DNA of 64,000 nucleotides from Basidiobolus meristosporus CBS 931.73 (Eukaryota; Basidiobolomycota; Basidiobolomycetes; Basidiobolales; Basidiobolaceae): positions 62,001 to 126,000 of the forward strand of contig MCFE01000212.1 of assembly GCA_002104905.1 (NCBI GenBank). The letters run 5' to 3'. The position numbers were made by a program, and so were the translations under genes. Numbering within the stretch: position 1 is the stretch's first letter; each line of letters begins with the position of its first letter. Below are positions 24,742 through 34,889 of this stretch, one piece after another. The notes beneath the pieces were generated by a model. The model ran no database searches, was not told where the DNA came from, and saw only the letters and a program-made list of their open reading frames with translations.

Positions 24742-25119
24742 ATAAAGCAAGGAAAGCACTATTCTGAGCAACATAAGTAAGATTGAGTAAAATTACCAGT
24801 AACTGTATCATACCACTGGCATCATGGTGGAAATTATAGTGCCAGATGGTGCTGTAGAGTGCCAGATCAATCCGACACTATAAACAGGCTGGCACTATGT
24901 GGCACTATCCAACGGAACAAGTCTATTTGCTAATACTGATGGAGATCTGGTGTCAGGCATTGTAAGCATGCTGCAAAGGAGGTATACTAGAGAGCAGACT
25001 AGAATACTGCATTAGGCTATGCAGTGGCAAGGTGGTCACATGACTTGGCCATGTGGCTTGAGACTACCATGTATGCTATGAAGCTACACAAACTCCAATG
25101 ATAGGCTCCCATAGAATGT

Positions 25120-26480
25120 TATGTTGTGTAACATTGACTTGGAGCTTCCAAGAAGCTGCTACAATCCAAAAAAGCATTCTGAAATGAACTGGGATCTCTT
25201 CACCAACCTGACTTGGCTTGTTCATCAGAGGTCAGCAATGTCTTGTGATCACTTCAGGAACTGCATGATCAATACCTATTTGGAATCCTTGAGTTTCCAC
25301 ACATACATTGCTAACCATACTGTCCACTATCAGCCAGATGGTGCAAATCCAGCCCTTTTAACTCCATGTGTGGTTACCTTAATATAGTACAACCACCAAA
25401 ACACACCAGAGAAGATCAAACCCAGCTTATGTTGAGGTTAAAATGTCCAATCTGGGAGAGCACAGATACTACCTAGGGGTACAGCTCTCCATGGACAAAC
25501 ATACCCAGGCCATAAACATAAGCCAGTCCAAATGCATCCATGATCTACTTAGAAGGCACCATATGCGGTACTATAAACTAGATGCTGCCCCAGCAGACAC
25601 AAACCTTAGCTTGGGGCAAAACTCCACCAAATCAAAATATTTTGGTGATATCTGAGAGCCTAAACTTCTCTTGCCAGTCTATGGTTGGCAGCTTGATGTG
25701 AACCATGCTAGGAACATGCCAAGATATCACATATTCAGTAGGAGCTGTTAGCCAACCTAATCATTCATATAGATGTGATGAGTTACAGCAGTTTAGAGGA
25801 TGTTAAGATACTTAAAAGAAGCGGCTGCTAACTGATTGAAGTACTCTCATGGTAATTCAAAGCAGAATTATTTGGGATATTCTGATGATCACTGGGGGCG
25901 GAATTTACAAGATTAGAGTTCTTTTGGAGGATACACCCCTGAGTCAAAAACCCAGAGAACACCAACAAAACCCCACCACAATATCTGCTTGGTTCTAAAT
26001 TTCCCAAGAGCAACATCTCCCAATATCACAGGTATCAGCTTCACAGAAGAGAAGCCCACATCCTTTGCAGGGGGCAACTAGGCAAACTGGCATTCACACC
26101 ATATCTGGTCACCAGCTGCTCACCATGTCCACCAAAAATTGCAACTGAAAATTTGAAGCAGAAATGCTGGCTGAATACCAGCAGAATACATTCAGAATGC
26201 CAGCACGGTATCAGCTAAACACCTTATCACTTCCAACCTTGTCCTTTTTCATAGGGAACCTTTGGGTACCAATGAAGGAGTAATCACACGGAACTCAAGA
26301 AAGCTACCAGCCATTGTACTCTCCACCTGAGAGGTGGAATTTATGGCACCCTTTGAGGCCACAAAAGAAGCAAAGTGGCCAAGAAAGTGCCTCAATTGCA
26401 CAGGTTTATTTAAGGTGTATCCTACCGCTATATTTCAAACCCTAAGAAAAAGTTACCAACAAAAGGCCAGCAGGATGCTG
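25120..26480 (+). pseudogene. Strongly decayed copia pol relic
   Basis: Fragments of copia reverse transcriptase and RNase H in order: NTYLESLSF near 25270, LGEHRYYLGVQLSMDKHTQA near 25450, and a last piece near 26330 (FMAPFEATKEAKWPRK, compare TEAEYMAACEAIKEAMWLRK at 15605). Unrelated DNA at about 25930-26250 separates the last two. Many stops. Confidence 0.65.
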
Positions 26481-26489
26481 ATGTGTCAT

Positions 26490-26779
26490 CAGTTTTTTGA
26501 CAAGCCACAGACCCTGGCAGCTGGATTTCAGGTGCCATGGGTATGGAGCTCCAAATGCATGCCTTTGGTCATGCAGCACTTTTATGCATCATGTGCAACA
26601 TTGGCCCCAAATGGACTCCCTACCACAAAGCAGGTGAAACACAGGAGCTACCTTGCAGGAAGAAGAGCAGTCATGTTTCACAATGTGAGGATGGGTATAG
26701 GTCTGCAGTGCCCTCTGGCACACCATGGTACTGCTTGGCACTCATGGGCCAGTGTAACACTGTCCAACAAAACAAGTCT
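26490..26779. mobile_element. Single arm of the fold-back MITE
   Basis: Resembles 3310-3637, one arm of the MITE, ending in CCAACAAAACAAGTCT followed by ATT. No matching left arm is seen, so it is a half element or a one-armed relative. Confidence 0.6.
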
Positions 26780-27950
26780 ATTGGCTAGCTTGACACCTCC
26801 AAAAGTCTGTTGACCATCATCAGTCCATTGAGAAGGGTACAGACCCCAACTAGCCAGCATTAAAGCTGCGCCATCAGAAGATCTTGACTGCTGATGTGGA
26901 TCAGATCCACCCATGAGACTGCACCATTCATTGCAGGGGAGATGTGACATGGTCAACAAGTGCTTGGGAATATCTTGTTGATGCTTTTGTGTTTCTCTGG
27001 TTTTTCAGTGGGTAGGGTGCAGGGACCTGTGTAGGTTGGTAGAGATCAGGATTGCAGTGTATCTGGATCTCCATGTAAGTAAGCCAGTTGGGGTGTGGCA
27101 AGAATAGGAACTCTGGTGAAGTCACTGGGTTACCATATAATTCCCTGATCCTTCCCCCTCCCTCTACATGCACTCAAAACCTGAGGACAGCTTCCTGCCC
27201 ACTGGGTCACCTATTGTCACCGCCCATGGTGATTTGGTTGGTTTTGAGCGCTTACAAACCAGAAAGTAATAACCAAGAGAAGTGAGGCTTACCACCAATC
27301 CCCATCGCTCTGGGATCTGATTAGGTGGGGAATGGGGATGCCGGCCACATTCACCTTTCCCCTGGTCCCCTTACCAGCATAGGTTTCCGGTCTGGTGGGG
27401 TTTTGTTTGGCAACCTGGATGGGTGGAAATCCCATTTGGCCGCATCCAGCACCCAGGAGGATCCCTACTGACTAAGGGGTGGTACGGGGAAGGTGCGTGC
27501 GGAAGGGTACCAGATCGCCCATATAGATCCGGGTTGGGCACGAGGGGAGGAAGATTGGGATTTATTGGGGTGCACCGGATCGGTTCAAGGGTCGCTTGGT
27601 CCAACAAGACAATATGGATCTACGTGGTGAAGGAAGATGGTGGAAATAAGGCCGAAGGTGAGCTGGGTATATTATAAATATAGATGTTTGTGTGTGTATG
27701 TGTATATATAGATGAATAGATAGTCAGATATGGGTATGGAATTTGAGGAAGCGGGAGGGGGGAAGGAGTTCAGGGGAGTTGGACGGTTGGCAATGATATT
27801 CCAAGCGTCGTTCACGGATGCGGGACCCATGGGGACCATACTGGTTGGGGACGAGCATCCGAGCGCCCACCACGACCCCTACACCTACACCTACGTCTAC
27901 ACCAACACCTACACCTACACCACCACCAACGCCACTCCACACGAACCGGC
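26780..27950. other. Transition from repeats to GC-rich gene island
   Basis: CpG becomes frequent from about 27220. No gene can be supported; a GC-rich open frame at 27423-27677 has no recognisable features. 27878-27930 is a short imperfect repeat of CACCTA, probably in the 3' flank of the adjacent malic enzyme gene. Confidence 0.5.
27878..27930. repeat. Imperfect CACCTA microsatellite
   Basis: Several tandem copies of a C/A/T-rich hexamer (CTACACCTACACCTACG), degenerate at the edges, 20-75 bp past the malic enzyme stop codon. Confidence 0.7.
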
Positions 27951-29723
27951 TCAGCGAGATTGGTAACCTGGGGACCACATGCGACTTTGCACATGTCGAA
28001 CCAGCTGGATCCACGCGGGGCTGCCCACCTCGGCCGTCTCCCCGACGGGAAGGATGGAGAGGATCTCTGGCTCGGTGGCGAGGTTCTCCTTGACCGCTTG
28101 ACGGCAGACCGCGGCCGCCACCACTGCGGACACCTCCCGGATGCGGTCGATGCGCGGGTAGAGCAGGTGGCTCTTGCGTTCGTCCTCGGTCAAGGAGTCG
28201 GCCAACGCGGCCGCAGAGGCGTAGATGATGGTGTCGGTGATACGGGAGGGTCTGGCCAGGATGGCACCGAGTCCGAGTCCCGGGAAGATGTACATGTTGT
28301 TGCCTTGTCCTGGGACGTGCTCCACTCCCTGCTCATCCTTGTAGCGGGGGAAAGCGGTGCCAGAGGCGAAGAGGACCTTGCCCTTGGTGTGGATCATGGC
28401 TTGCTCGAAGGAGCACTCGGCTTGGGTGGCGGGGTTGGAGAGGGGGAACACGATGGGGCGTTCGTTGATCTTGGTCAGGATTTGAAGGACCTCCGGGGTG
28501 AACATGCCTTGCTGGGAGCTCAAGCCGATCAAGGCGGTAGGACGGACGTGCTCGATGGTCTCCTTGAGGTCCTTGAACTGCTTGCCCTCGTTGTCGTCAC
28601 GTGCGAAGTAGACCTTGTGCTGGGCGAGCTTGTCGCCACGGTCCAGGGTGACCAAGCCCTTGGAGTCGTTCAACCAGAAAAGGCGTTTGGCCTCATCCTC
28701 GGTCATACCGTGCTCCAGTACGAAGTAGTCCATGATCTGCTTGGCCACCCCTACCGCGGCCGACCCCGCTCCGAAGAAGAGGAGCCTGTGCTGCTTGGCA
28801 GGGATACCGACCTCACGGACGGCGTTGATGAAGCCGGAAAGGATGACAGCCCCGGTGCCCTGGATATCGTCGTTGAAGCTAAGGTACCGCTCGCGGTGGC
28901 GGTCGAGGAGCTCGAACGCGTGCTCGGAGGAGAAATCCTCGAACTGGATGAGCATCTTGGGGAACGCCTTGTGAAGGGTGGCCAACACGGTGTCCACCGC
29001 GTTGTAAAACTCGTCCCCGTCGAGTCGCTTCCGGCGCAGTCCGAGGTAGAGGGGGTCGTCGAGGTTCTTCTGGTTGTTGGTTCCGAAGTCGAGGCAGATG
29101 GGGAGGGTCTTGCGGGGGTCGATACCGGCCGCGGCAACGTAGAGCTGTAGTTTGCCAACCGGGATGCCCATGCCGCCCACCCCAAGGTCGCCAAGGCCAA
29201 GGATACGGGAGCCGTCGGTGAGGACTGCGATGTCCGGTCTGAGCTCGGAGTCGGGAAGGGAGTTCCGGTAGTTTTCGAGGATCCGGTCGAGGTGGGGAAG
29301 ATCCTCGACGGAGATGAACAACCCGTCAAAGGACCCCTCCGGGTGGAGAAAGGGGTAAATGTGGGAGTAGTTCACGCATGCGTTGCCCACGGTGGGGGTG
29401 TATATGATGGGCATGAGCTCCTCCGGCGAGGTGAGGACCATGCGGTAGAACAGGTTGGTGTTGGTGTGTCGCAGGTTGGACAGAAAGAGGTACCTCTCCA
29501 TGTGGTTGGCCTTGCCACGGAACTGCTCGAAGGCGCGGGTGAGTTGGTTCTCCAACGTCTCCACCGCGGGTGGTAAGAGTCCTCGTAAACGAAGCTGATC
29601 CCGCTCCGCCATCGACGTGGCCGTGCTCTTGGCGGCAAAAGCAGAGATCCCTTTGGCCGTGTAGGAACGGCTCACGAAGGAGTGGAGCAGACGAGAGGGC
29701 GCGACACGACGTAGTGCTAACAT
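27951..29723 (-). CDS. Malic enzyme, mitochondrial form
   Basis: 590 residues, no intron, ATG at 29723. It converts L-malate to pyruvate and CO2 with reduction of NAD(P). The N terminus (MLALRRVAPSRLLHSFVSRS) is rich in Arg, Ser and hydrophobic residues without acids, a typical mitochondrial presequence absent from its neighbour. Catalytic landmarks: YTPTVG with Tyr108, GIPVGKL with Lys191, the metal-binding FEDF and NDDIQGTG, and the nucleotide fold GAGSAAVG. The NDSKGLV motif after the fold has Ser-Lys where animal NADP enzymes do, hinting at NADP. Length fits the family (about 560-600). It lies head-to-head with the second malic enzyme, 1242 bp between start codons. Residues from about 185 on are nearly identical to the partner in patches, while the N-terminal third differs clearly. 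Confidence 0.95.
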   Translation of the reverse strand: MLALRRVAPSRLLHSFVSRSYTAKGISAFAAKSTATSMAERDQLRLRGLLPPAVETLENQLTRAFEQFRGKANHMERYLFLSNLRHTNTNLFYRMVLTSPEELMPIIYTPTVGNACVNYSHIYPFLHPEGSFDGLFISVEDLPHLDRILENYRNSLPDSELRPDIAVLTDGSRILGLGDLGVGGMGIPVGKLQLYVAAAGIDPRKTLPICLDFGTNNQKNLDDPLYLGLRRKRLDGDEFYNAVDTVLATLHKAFPKMLIQFEDFSSEHAFELLDRHRERYLSFNDDIQGTGAVILSGFINAVREVGIPAKQHRLLFFGAGSAAVGVAKQIMDYFVLEHGMTEDEAKRLFWLNDSKGLVTLDRGDKLAQHKVYFARDDNEGKQFKDLKETIEHVRPTALIGLSSQQGMFTPEVLQILTKINERPIVFPLSNPATQAECSFEQAMIHTKGKVLFASGTAFPRYKDEQGVEHVPGQGNNMYIFPGLGLGAILARPSRITDTIIYASAAALADSLTEDERKSHLLYPRIDRIREVSAVVAAAVCRQAVKENLATEPEILSILPVGETAEVGSPAWIQLVRHVQSRMWSPGYQSR

Positions 29724-30965
29724 TTGAGTGGCGAAAGTAGCATGAGCAGCACGAAACGCATCAACAAACTGATATTGTTCATAGGGCGGGGGCTGGGGTC
29801 AGGGTGATGTGATGGTGATGTTGACAATAGGAGTAGGTTGAAAATCAAGCGTCGTCACGCTGATTTGCCGATGACTTGATCCCCGATCACGACTTATCAC
29901 CAACAAATCCCCCTGAGCCGTCCTAACCATCCAGATCCAAGTCAGGCTGGCGACAGATGAGTAACAATGAGTGGTTAGGCTTCCCAGGCGTCCAACCCTA
30001 ACGTACGTGACCCACCCACCTAAACTTTAATGCCAACTCACTTATTTATAGTCGCTTCACACGGACTTAGTCATCATTAGCCAGCCTTGGTAAAGTCTCG
30101 GCGTTCCGTCCTCGTCCGCGACGGGAAAGGAAAGCATGTTTCAAGTTCTTATGACCCAGTTGGTTGTCGAGGATCGTACCTTCCTCTAGGGGAATTCCAG
30201 CCCCGATCTAGATCTCATCGCTCGAGGCAGCGTCGGTTCCGACCCTTCGGTATCCCAGGATTGCATCAGGCTGAAGGGCTCGACGTGGTACACTTCGTTC
30301 GACAACCAGCAGTCCACCGGATTTCGCTTGCGGCACGTCAACGATCGCCCTTCGCTCGAGATAATCACTGGGAAGGCGGAAGATGGCCAGATGCTGATTA
30401 ATCGCATCTTCTCCTGGGCCAGATTATCTCTCTTATACGCGAGCTGGGCACCGTCGTCGGGTCGATTATCAAACGCTGGCCACGATTATCGGGGAAAGTG
30501 ATACGTTCTACAGCCTTCCCGGAATCCACCGGGCAGGCTGATTCACGGTCGGGATGCCTCGTAGGCATCATGATGCTCGATGCGCTCATTGGTCCGTGTG
30601 ACATTCATTTGGTGACATCCAGTTATGACTTAGATTAGATGTAGATGTAAGGGTTGCTGAAGGGACACCGTCCTCATCCCACATCCCACCACCCATCACC
30701 CGCCATACACCAGCGCGGCGAGCATCCCATCCGCCATGTGATACCAGACAAAACATGGCATTCATCGCATACCCCGTACTGCACGCTGGAGCTGGATTTG
30801 GAATCCACCGTAGTTCATGCGATCAAGGGAATTGCTGGATCGGTTTCAAGCCCCAATCCGCACTGTTTGGTAGGTGGCCGGAGAACCTATAAATGGCTCC
30901 GCTCGCACCCATGAAACGGCACTCGTTTTCCATCTTCGATCACCCACCCGCCCACCAAATCAAGC
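29724..30965. promoter_or_regulatory. Shared upstream region of the divergent malic enzyme genes
   Basis: 1242 bp between two start codons facing apart; no supportable gene inside. It must hold both promoters. Only the plus-strand gene has an obvious TATA box (30888). Shared regulation of the pair is possible but not shown by the sequence. Confidence 0.6.
30888..30894 (+). promoter_or_regulatory. TATA box of the plus-strand malic enzyme
   Basis: TATAAAT in a GC-rich context, 72 bp upstream of the ATG at 30966, a normal fungal distance with a short leader. Confidence 0.6.
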
Positions 30966-32693
30966 ATGACCAACAACATTCGTTCCTCTTTCGTCGCCCA
31001 GGGTACCGCCACCTCCGAGGCGGACCGCGACGCTTACAAGTTGCGTGGTTTGATGCCCGCCGTGGTCGAGACCTTGGAAAAACAAGCCACCCGTGCATTC
31101 GAACAGCTTCGCAACAAGACCAGCGACTTGGAGAAGTACATCTTCTTGGCTTGGTTGAGAAACACCAACACCCGTCTTTTCTACAAGCTGGTCATGGACT
31201 CCCCTGAGGAGATCATGCCCCTCATCTACACCCCCACCGTCGGTGCCGCCTGCGTCAATTACTCTCACATTTATCCATTCCTCGGCCCCAACGGCAACTT
31301 CGACGGGCTCTTCATATCCATCGACGATCTCCCCATCATCGATCAGATCATCGAGAACTACAAGAACTCCCTTCCCAGCTCCGAGATCTCCCCCGATATC
31401 GCTGTTGTCACCGACGGTTCCCGCATTCTTGGTCTTGGCGATCTTGGCGTGGGCGGCATGGGCATCCCCGTCGGCAAGCTTCAGCTCTACGTTGCTGCTG
31501 CCGGTATCGACCCCCGCAAGACCCTCCCCATCTGCCTCGACTTCGGAACCAACAACCAGAAGAACCTCGACGACCCCCTCTACATTGGTCTCCGCAGAAA
31601 CAGACCCGAGGACCCTGAGTTCTACCAAGCCGTGGACACCGTTCTTGCCTCTTTGAACAAGGCGTTCCCCAAGATGCTCATCCAGTTCGAGGATTTCTCC
31701 TCCGAGCACGCGTTCGAGCTCCTCGACCGCCACCGCGAGCGGTACCTTAGCTTCAACGACGATATCCAGGGCACCGGGGCCGTCATCCTTTCCGGCTTCA
31801 TCAACGCCGTCCGTGAAGTCGGTATCCCTGCCAAGCAGCACAAGCTTCTCTTCTTCGGAGCCGGATCCGCCGGTGTCGGAGTTGCCAAGCAGATCATGGA
31901 CTACTTCGTACTGGAGCACGGTATGACCGAGGATGAGGCCAAACGCCTTTTCTGGTTGAACGACTCCAAGGGCTTGGTCACCCTGGACCGTGGCGACAAG
32001 CTCGCCCAGCACAAGGTCTACTTCGCACGTGACGACAACGAGGGCAAGCAGTTCAAGGACCTCAAGGAGACCATCAAGCACGTTCGTCCTACCGCCTTGA
32101 TCGGCTTGAGCTCCCAAGGTGGCGTCTTCACCCCCGAGATCCTCGAACTTCTGGCTGAGATCAACGAACGCCCCATCGTGTTCCCCCTCTCCAACCCCGC
32201 CACCCAAGCCGAGTGCTCCTTCGAGCAAGCCATGATCCACACCAAGGGCAAGGTCCTCTTCGCCTCTGGCACCGCCTTCCCCCGCTACAAGGATGAGCAG
32301 GGAGTGGAGCACGTCCCAGGACAAGGCAACAACATGTACATCTTCCCGGGACTCGGACTCGGTGCCATCCTGGCCAGACCCTCCCGTATCACCGACACCA
32401 TCATCTACGCCTCTGCGGCCGCGTTGGCCGACTCCTTGACCGAGAACGAACGCAAGAGCCACCTGCTCTACCCTCGCATCGACCGCATCCGGGAGGTGTC
32501 CGCAGTGGTGGCGGCCGCAGTCTGCCGTCAAGCGGTCAAGGAGAACCTCGCCACCGAGCCAGAGATCCTCTCCATCCTTCCCGTCGGGGAGACAGCCGAG
32601 GTTGGAACCCCAGCCTGGGATGAGTTGATCAAGCACGTCGAGGGCAACATGTGGAAACCTGTTTACGAAACCGAGATTATCAGCAGAATGTAA
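30966..32693 (+). CDS. Malic enzyme, probably cytosolic
   Basis: 575 residues, no intron. Same reaction as the neighbour (L-malate to pyruvate, CO2 and reduced nicotinamide cofactor), but it starts MTNNIRSSFVAQGTATSEAD without a presequence, so a cytosolic place is inferred. Catalytic landmarks: YTPTVG (Tyr88), GIPVGKL (Lys171), FEDF (Glu242/Asp243), NDDIQGTG (Asp265/Asp266) and GAGSAGVG (298-305). NDSKGLV follows the nucleotide fold as in NADP-dependent animal enzymes, so NADPH supply, for example for lipid synthesis, is a reasonable but unproven role. Start chosen by the TATA box 72 bp upstream and homology from residue 15. A strong C-ending codon bias suggests high expression. A long antisense frame across the gene is a by-product of that bias. 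Confidence 0.95.
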   Translation: MTNNIRSSFVAQGTATSEADRDAYKLRGLMPAVVETLEKQATRAFEQLRNKTSDLEKYIFLAWLRNTNTRLFYKLVMDSPEEIMPLIYTPTVGAACVNYSHIYPFLGPNGNFDGLFISIDDLPIIDQIIENYKNSLPSSEISPDIAVVTDGSRILGLGDLGVGGMGIPVGKLQLYVAAAGIDPRKTLPICLDFGTNNQKNLDDPLYIGLRRNRPEDPEFYQAVDTVLASLNKAFPKMLIQFEDFSSEHAFELLDRHRERYLSFNDDIQGTGAVILSGFINAVREVGIPAKQHKLLFFGAGSAGVGVAKQIMDYFVLEHGMTEDEAKRLFWLNDSKGLVTLDRGDKLAQHKVYFARDDNEGKQFKDLKETIKHVRPTALIGLSSQGGVFTPEILELLAEINERPIVFPLSNPATQAECSFEQAMIHTKGKVLFASGTAFPRYKDEQGVEHVPGQGNNMYIFPGLGLGAILARPSRITDTIIYASAAALADSLTENERKSHLLYPRIDRIREVSAVVAAAVCRQAVKENLATEPEILSILPVGETAEVGTPAWDELIKHVEGNMWKPVYETEIISRM

Positions 32694-32746
32694 ATCTGGT
32701 CCACACGTTACACTTGCATCATCTCACCACCGACCACACCACGCAC

Positions 32747-32773
32747 ACACACACACACACGCACACGCACACA
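32747..32773. repeat. CA dinucleotide microsatellite
   Basis: ACGCACACACACACACACAC and continuation in the 3' flank of the malic enzyme gene. Confidence 0.8.
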
Positions 32774-32835
32774 TCTCCACTCCCTACATTAATCCAACCC
32801 ATCTGGCCCAGTTGTAAATCGATGGCAGTCCACTA

Positions 32836-32875
32836 TCCTTATCCTTATCCTTATCCTTAACCTTACCCTTGAGCT
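32836..32875. repeat. CCTTAT hexamer repeat
   Basis: Four to five units of CCTTAT grading into CCTTAACCTTACCCTT. Resembles but is not the CCCTAA telomere repeat. Confidence 0.7.
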
Positions 32876-32901
32876 TGCTCCGATCCCAACCCCGTGATCC
32901 A

Positions 32902-32907
32902 AATAAA
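32902..32907 (+). terminator. Candidate polyadenylation signal of the malic enzyme
   Basis: AATAAA 209 bp past the stop codon, the first on this strand after the gene. Confidence 0.45.
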
Positions 32908-33171
32908 ATGCTAAACTGTTGGGTGCATACAACCTCTTTCGTCCACGATTCCGCGTGGCGTGATCTGGCCATCTTTCGCATTAGTAATCAGGTGGTAGGC
33001 AACGTAGATGATAACCATGAAATGGCCGGAATCGTTTATAAGTCACATGGTGAGAACTGCCATCGTTCGCACTATGATTCATGTGGGTGTGGGTGTGGGT
33101 GTGAATGAGCGTGAGGATGAGGATGCTCAGGATAAGGTTGCTGATGGCGAGAACAAGGCGGTTTATTGGTG

Positions 33172-34298
33172 CTAGCCCTCGATGACAGGGGGGGAGTTTT
33201 TCTGAAGGGCCTTCTGTCGCTGATAGAATGCATGGGGGATGATTCTGCATGCCACGGTGTCACAGAGCTGGGGGGTCTTGGCTTTGTCAAGGAACTCGAA
33301 GAAGGTCAACCCCGAGGATTTCTCCAACGCCTCCACCGGCACCACGAACTGCTCGAGTGGGGTGTCGTCGGGGATGGGCGCGTTGGGCAACACGAAGGCA
33401 CCCAGCGCATACTGCTGCTGGTTCTTCACCCCGAGAATGACCTTGTAGAAGTGGGTGGGGACGGCGACGTTGGGTGGGTTGCCGATCATCTCGTACTTCA
33501 CGTACCACTTGCGATCGCCCTCGTCGTAATGGGGCAGGTAGAGTGGCCCGGTGATGATGTACACGTCCGAAAAACTCTTGGTCAACTCCCGACCGAAGTT
33601 CTCCAGGTGCGCCCAGTAGTCTCGGTTAAAGCCTTGGCCCACCTGGGGACTGATGTTCGTCATGAAGAAGGTGTCGTCCATGCCCTCCTGGGAATTCTTG
33701 GCATCCGCCGCAGGCATCATGTGGCCGCGGTCGTATCCGCTACGGAAGTAATCGGCCAGCTTGGCCCGATACATCTCCGGAAGGCTGGTGTCTTCCTTGA
33801 AGGTGGACTTGCTACGGTCCACCCCCTCCCGCTCATTACGCTTCAGGCTTTCGACGGTGATGTGTTCGGCGACCTAGGGGAAGAGACCCACGTCAGTACT
33901 ACCGCTACCCAGCGCTTTCAACCAACCATAGACCATACCCAATTAGGATTCCGCAACTGGCGGTTGTAGGAGGCGACGTACGACTTGCGGTATTTGATAT
34001 CGGAGATGGGACCTGGTTCGAGCAAGCATTAGTAGGACCCCAAAATGGTTACAGGGAAAAGCAAACATTCACCTGGGAAACCGAACTTCATAATCTGCTT
34101 TCCAATCTCGATGTTGTTTTGCGGGGGAACGGGTACCTGAGGCCGTGGTACGGCTACTGGCGCGGCAGAGGGCACCGGTGCAGGCAAGCCAGTGACTACG
34201 GGGGAGACCTTTGGCTTCTGGGACTGGTTGTATACGGCCAAGCCAATGGCACCTACGACAGTACCACCTGCGAATAGTGCGATACTTCTTGCCGACAT
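33172..34298 (-). CDS. EndoG/NUC1-type mitochondrial nuclease (three exons)
   Basis: Sugar-non-specific DNA/RNA endonuclease of the EndoG family, expected at the mitochondrial inner membrane, where it degrades DNA and RNA in recombination and cell death. Exons on the minus strand: 34298-34073, 34012-33939 and 33873-33172; introns of 60 and 65 bp with GT...AG ends keep one frame and give 333 residues, close to yeast NUC1 (329). The N terminus MSARSIALFAGGTVVGAIGL is hydrophobic, a membrane or targeting segment, followed by a Pro/Val-rich linker to about residue 65. Exon 2 joins exon 3 to give RNPNWVAEHIT. The catalytic DRGHMMPAAD has His151. An in-frame TTG lies six codons upstream, but ATG 34298 is the true start candidate. 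AATAAA on this strand follows the stop by five bases. Confidence 0.92.
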
Positions 34299-34549
34299 CG
34301 TTGGAGAGGAACCCAAGGTGGGGAGGGAAAAATGCTTCGATACCCTTCATTTACCCCATCAATTTCCATGCATCCCTTTCTGATTAGATTGGATTTACAA
34401 TGGCACCCCTCTCTTCGGCCAATCGCCTTCTCCTCATCCATTTACCATGTGCGTCTTCTTCCCTCTGGCAAGCCATCTACCACAACTTCTTTTTGCTTAC
34501 CCGCCCCTGGTTTCTAGCGAACATGCTTGGTTTTATTATGGAGAGTTGC
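34299..34549. other. Short intergenic region
   Basis: About 250 bp between the start of the nuclease gene and the end of the secreted-protein gene. It holds the nuclease promoter, without a clear TATA box. AATAAA on the minus strand (34532-34537) lies 12 bp past the secreted-protein gene. Confidence 0.5.
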
Positions 34550-34873
34550 TTACTGCAGCCTGTCTATTACATAAGCCACGTCCTGCTGCCATAGCAGGGA
34601 GCTGTTCCTCTTCCACCTGAGAATGGCGTCGTTTGCGACCCCGAACTCGAGGAACCCCTCCTGGGACTGCAGGTGGGCCTTCACTTCGCGAAGGTCCGCC
34701 GTGCAACTCCGCACCATGTTCTTAAACTCGAAAACGCCGACGCTCTCGTAATCCTCCGCCTTGATGATGCAGCAGTTTTGTGAACAGGGGAACTTCTGGG
34801 CGTCCGTGTGTTGTTGACCTGCGCATATCCTGGCCATGGCAAGCACCAGGAAGAGTTGGCCCAAGCCGAGCAT
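34550..34873 (-). CDS. Small secreted cysteine-containing protein
   Basis: 107 residues. The N terminus MLGLGQLFLVLAMARICAGQ is a clear signal peptide with probable cleavage near Ala18-Gly19 or Gly19-Gln20. The mature part has four cysteines (30, 34, 35, 57), which could form two disulfides, and one N-glycosylation site (NSS, 90-92). A TATA box (TATAAAAG) lies about 90 bp upstream and a polyadenylation signal 12 bp downstream, so a single-exon gene is plausible. I do not recognise the family. Small secreted cysteine proteins of fungi are often called effectors, but nothing here shows that role. A related, truncated sequence lies directly upstream (34890-35114). Confidence 0.65.
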   Translation of the reverse strand: MLGLGQLFLVLAMARICAGQQHTDAQKFPCSQNCCIIKAEDYESVGVFEFKNMVRSCTADLREVKAHLQSQEGFLEFGVANDAILRWKRNSSLLWQQDVAYVIDRLQ

Positions 34874-34889
34874 ACTGTTTATGGGTGTT

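Larger units (their letters stand above)
21506..24924 (+). mobile_element. PIF/Harbinger-like DNA transposon, copy B (complete ends)
   Basis: A 3419-bp element with terminal inverted repeats (left AGACTTGTTCCATTGTACTG; the right end reads AGACTTGTTCCGTTGGATAG on the other strand), about 25 bp with four mismatches. It is flanked by ATT on both sides (21503-21505, 24925-24927), the 3-bp duplication typical of Harbinger. It has two divergent genes: an accessory ORF on minus and a DDE transposase on plus, about 360 bp apart. Each has one in-frame stop, so this copy is probably inactive but recent; it keeps many CpG in its left half. Confidence 0.88.

Noticed and set aside
27878-27930. CACCTA repeats as an internal telomere
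   Set aside because: The unit differs from CCCTAA and is degenerate; a microsatellite explains it.
30087-30401. 104-codon frame between the malic enzyme genes
   Set aside because: Arg/His/Ser-rich, no domain, within the promoter region; expected by chance in GC-rich DNA.
30960-32636. 558-codon open frame antisense to the plus-strand malic enzyme, and a 396-codon one antisense to the other
   Set aside because: Mirror products of the strong C-ending codon use in real genes; the peptides (repetitive G, V, E, D, L) look like no protein family.
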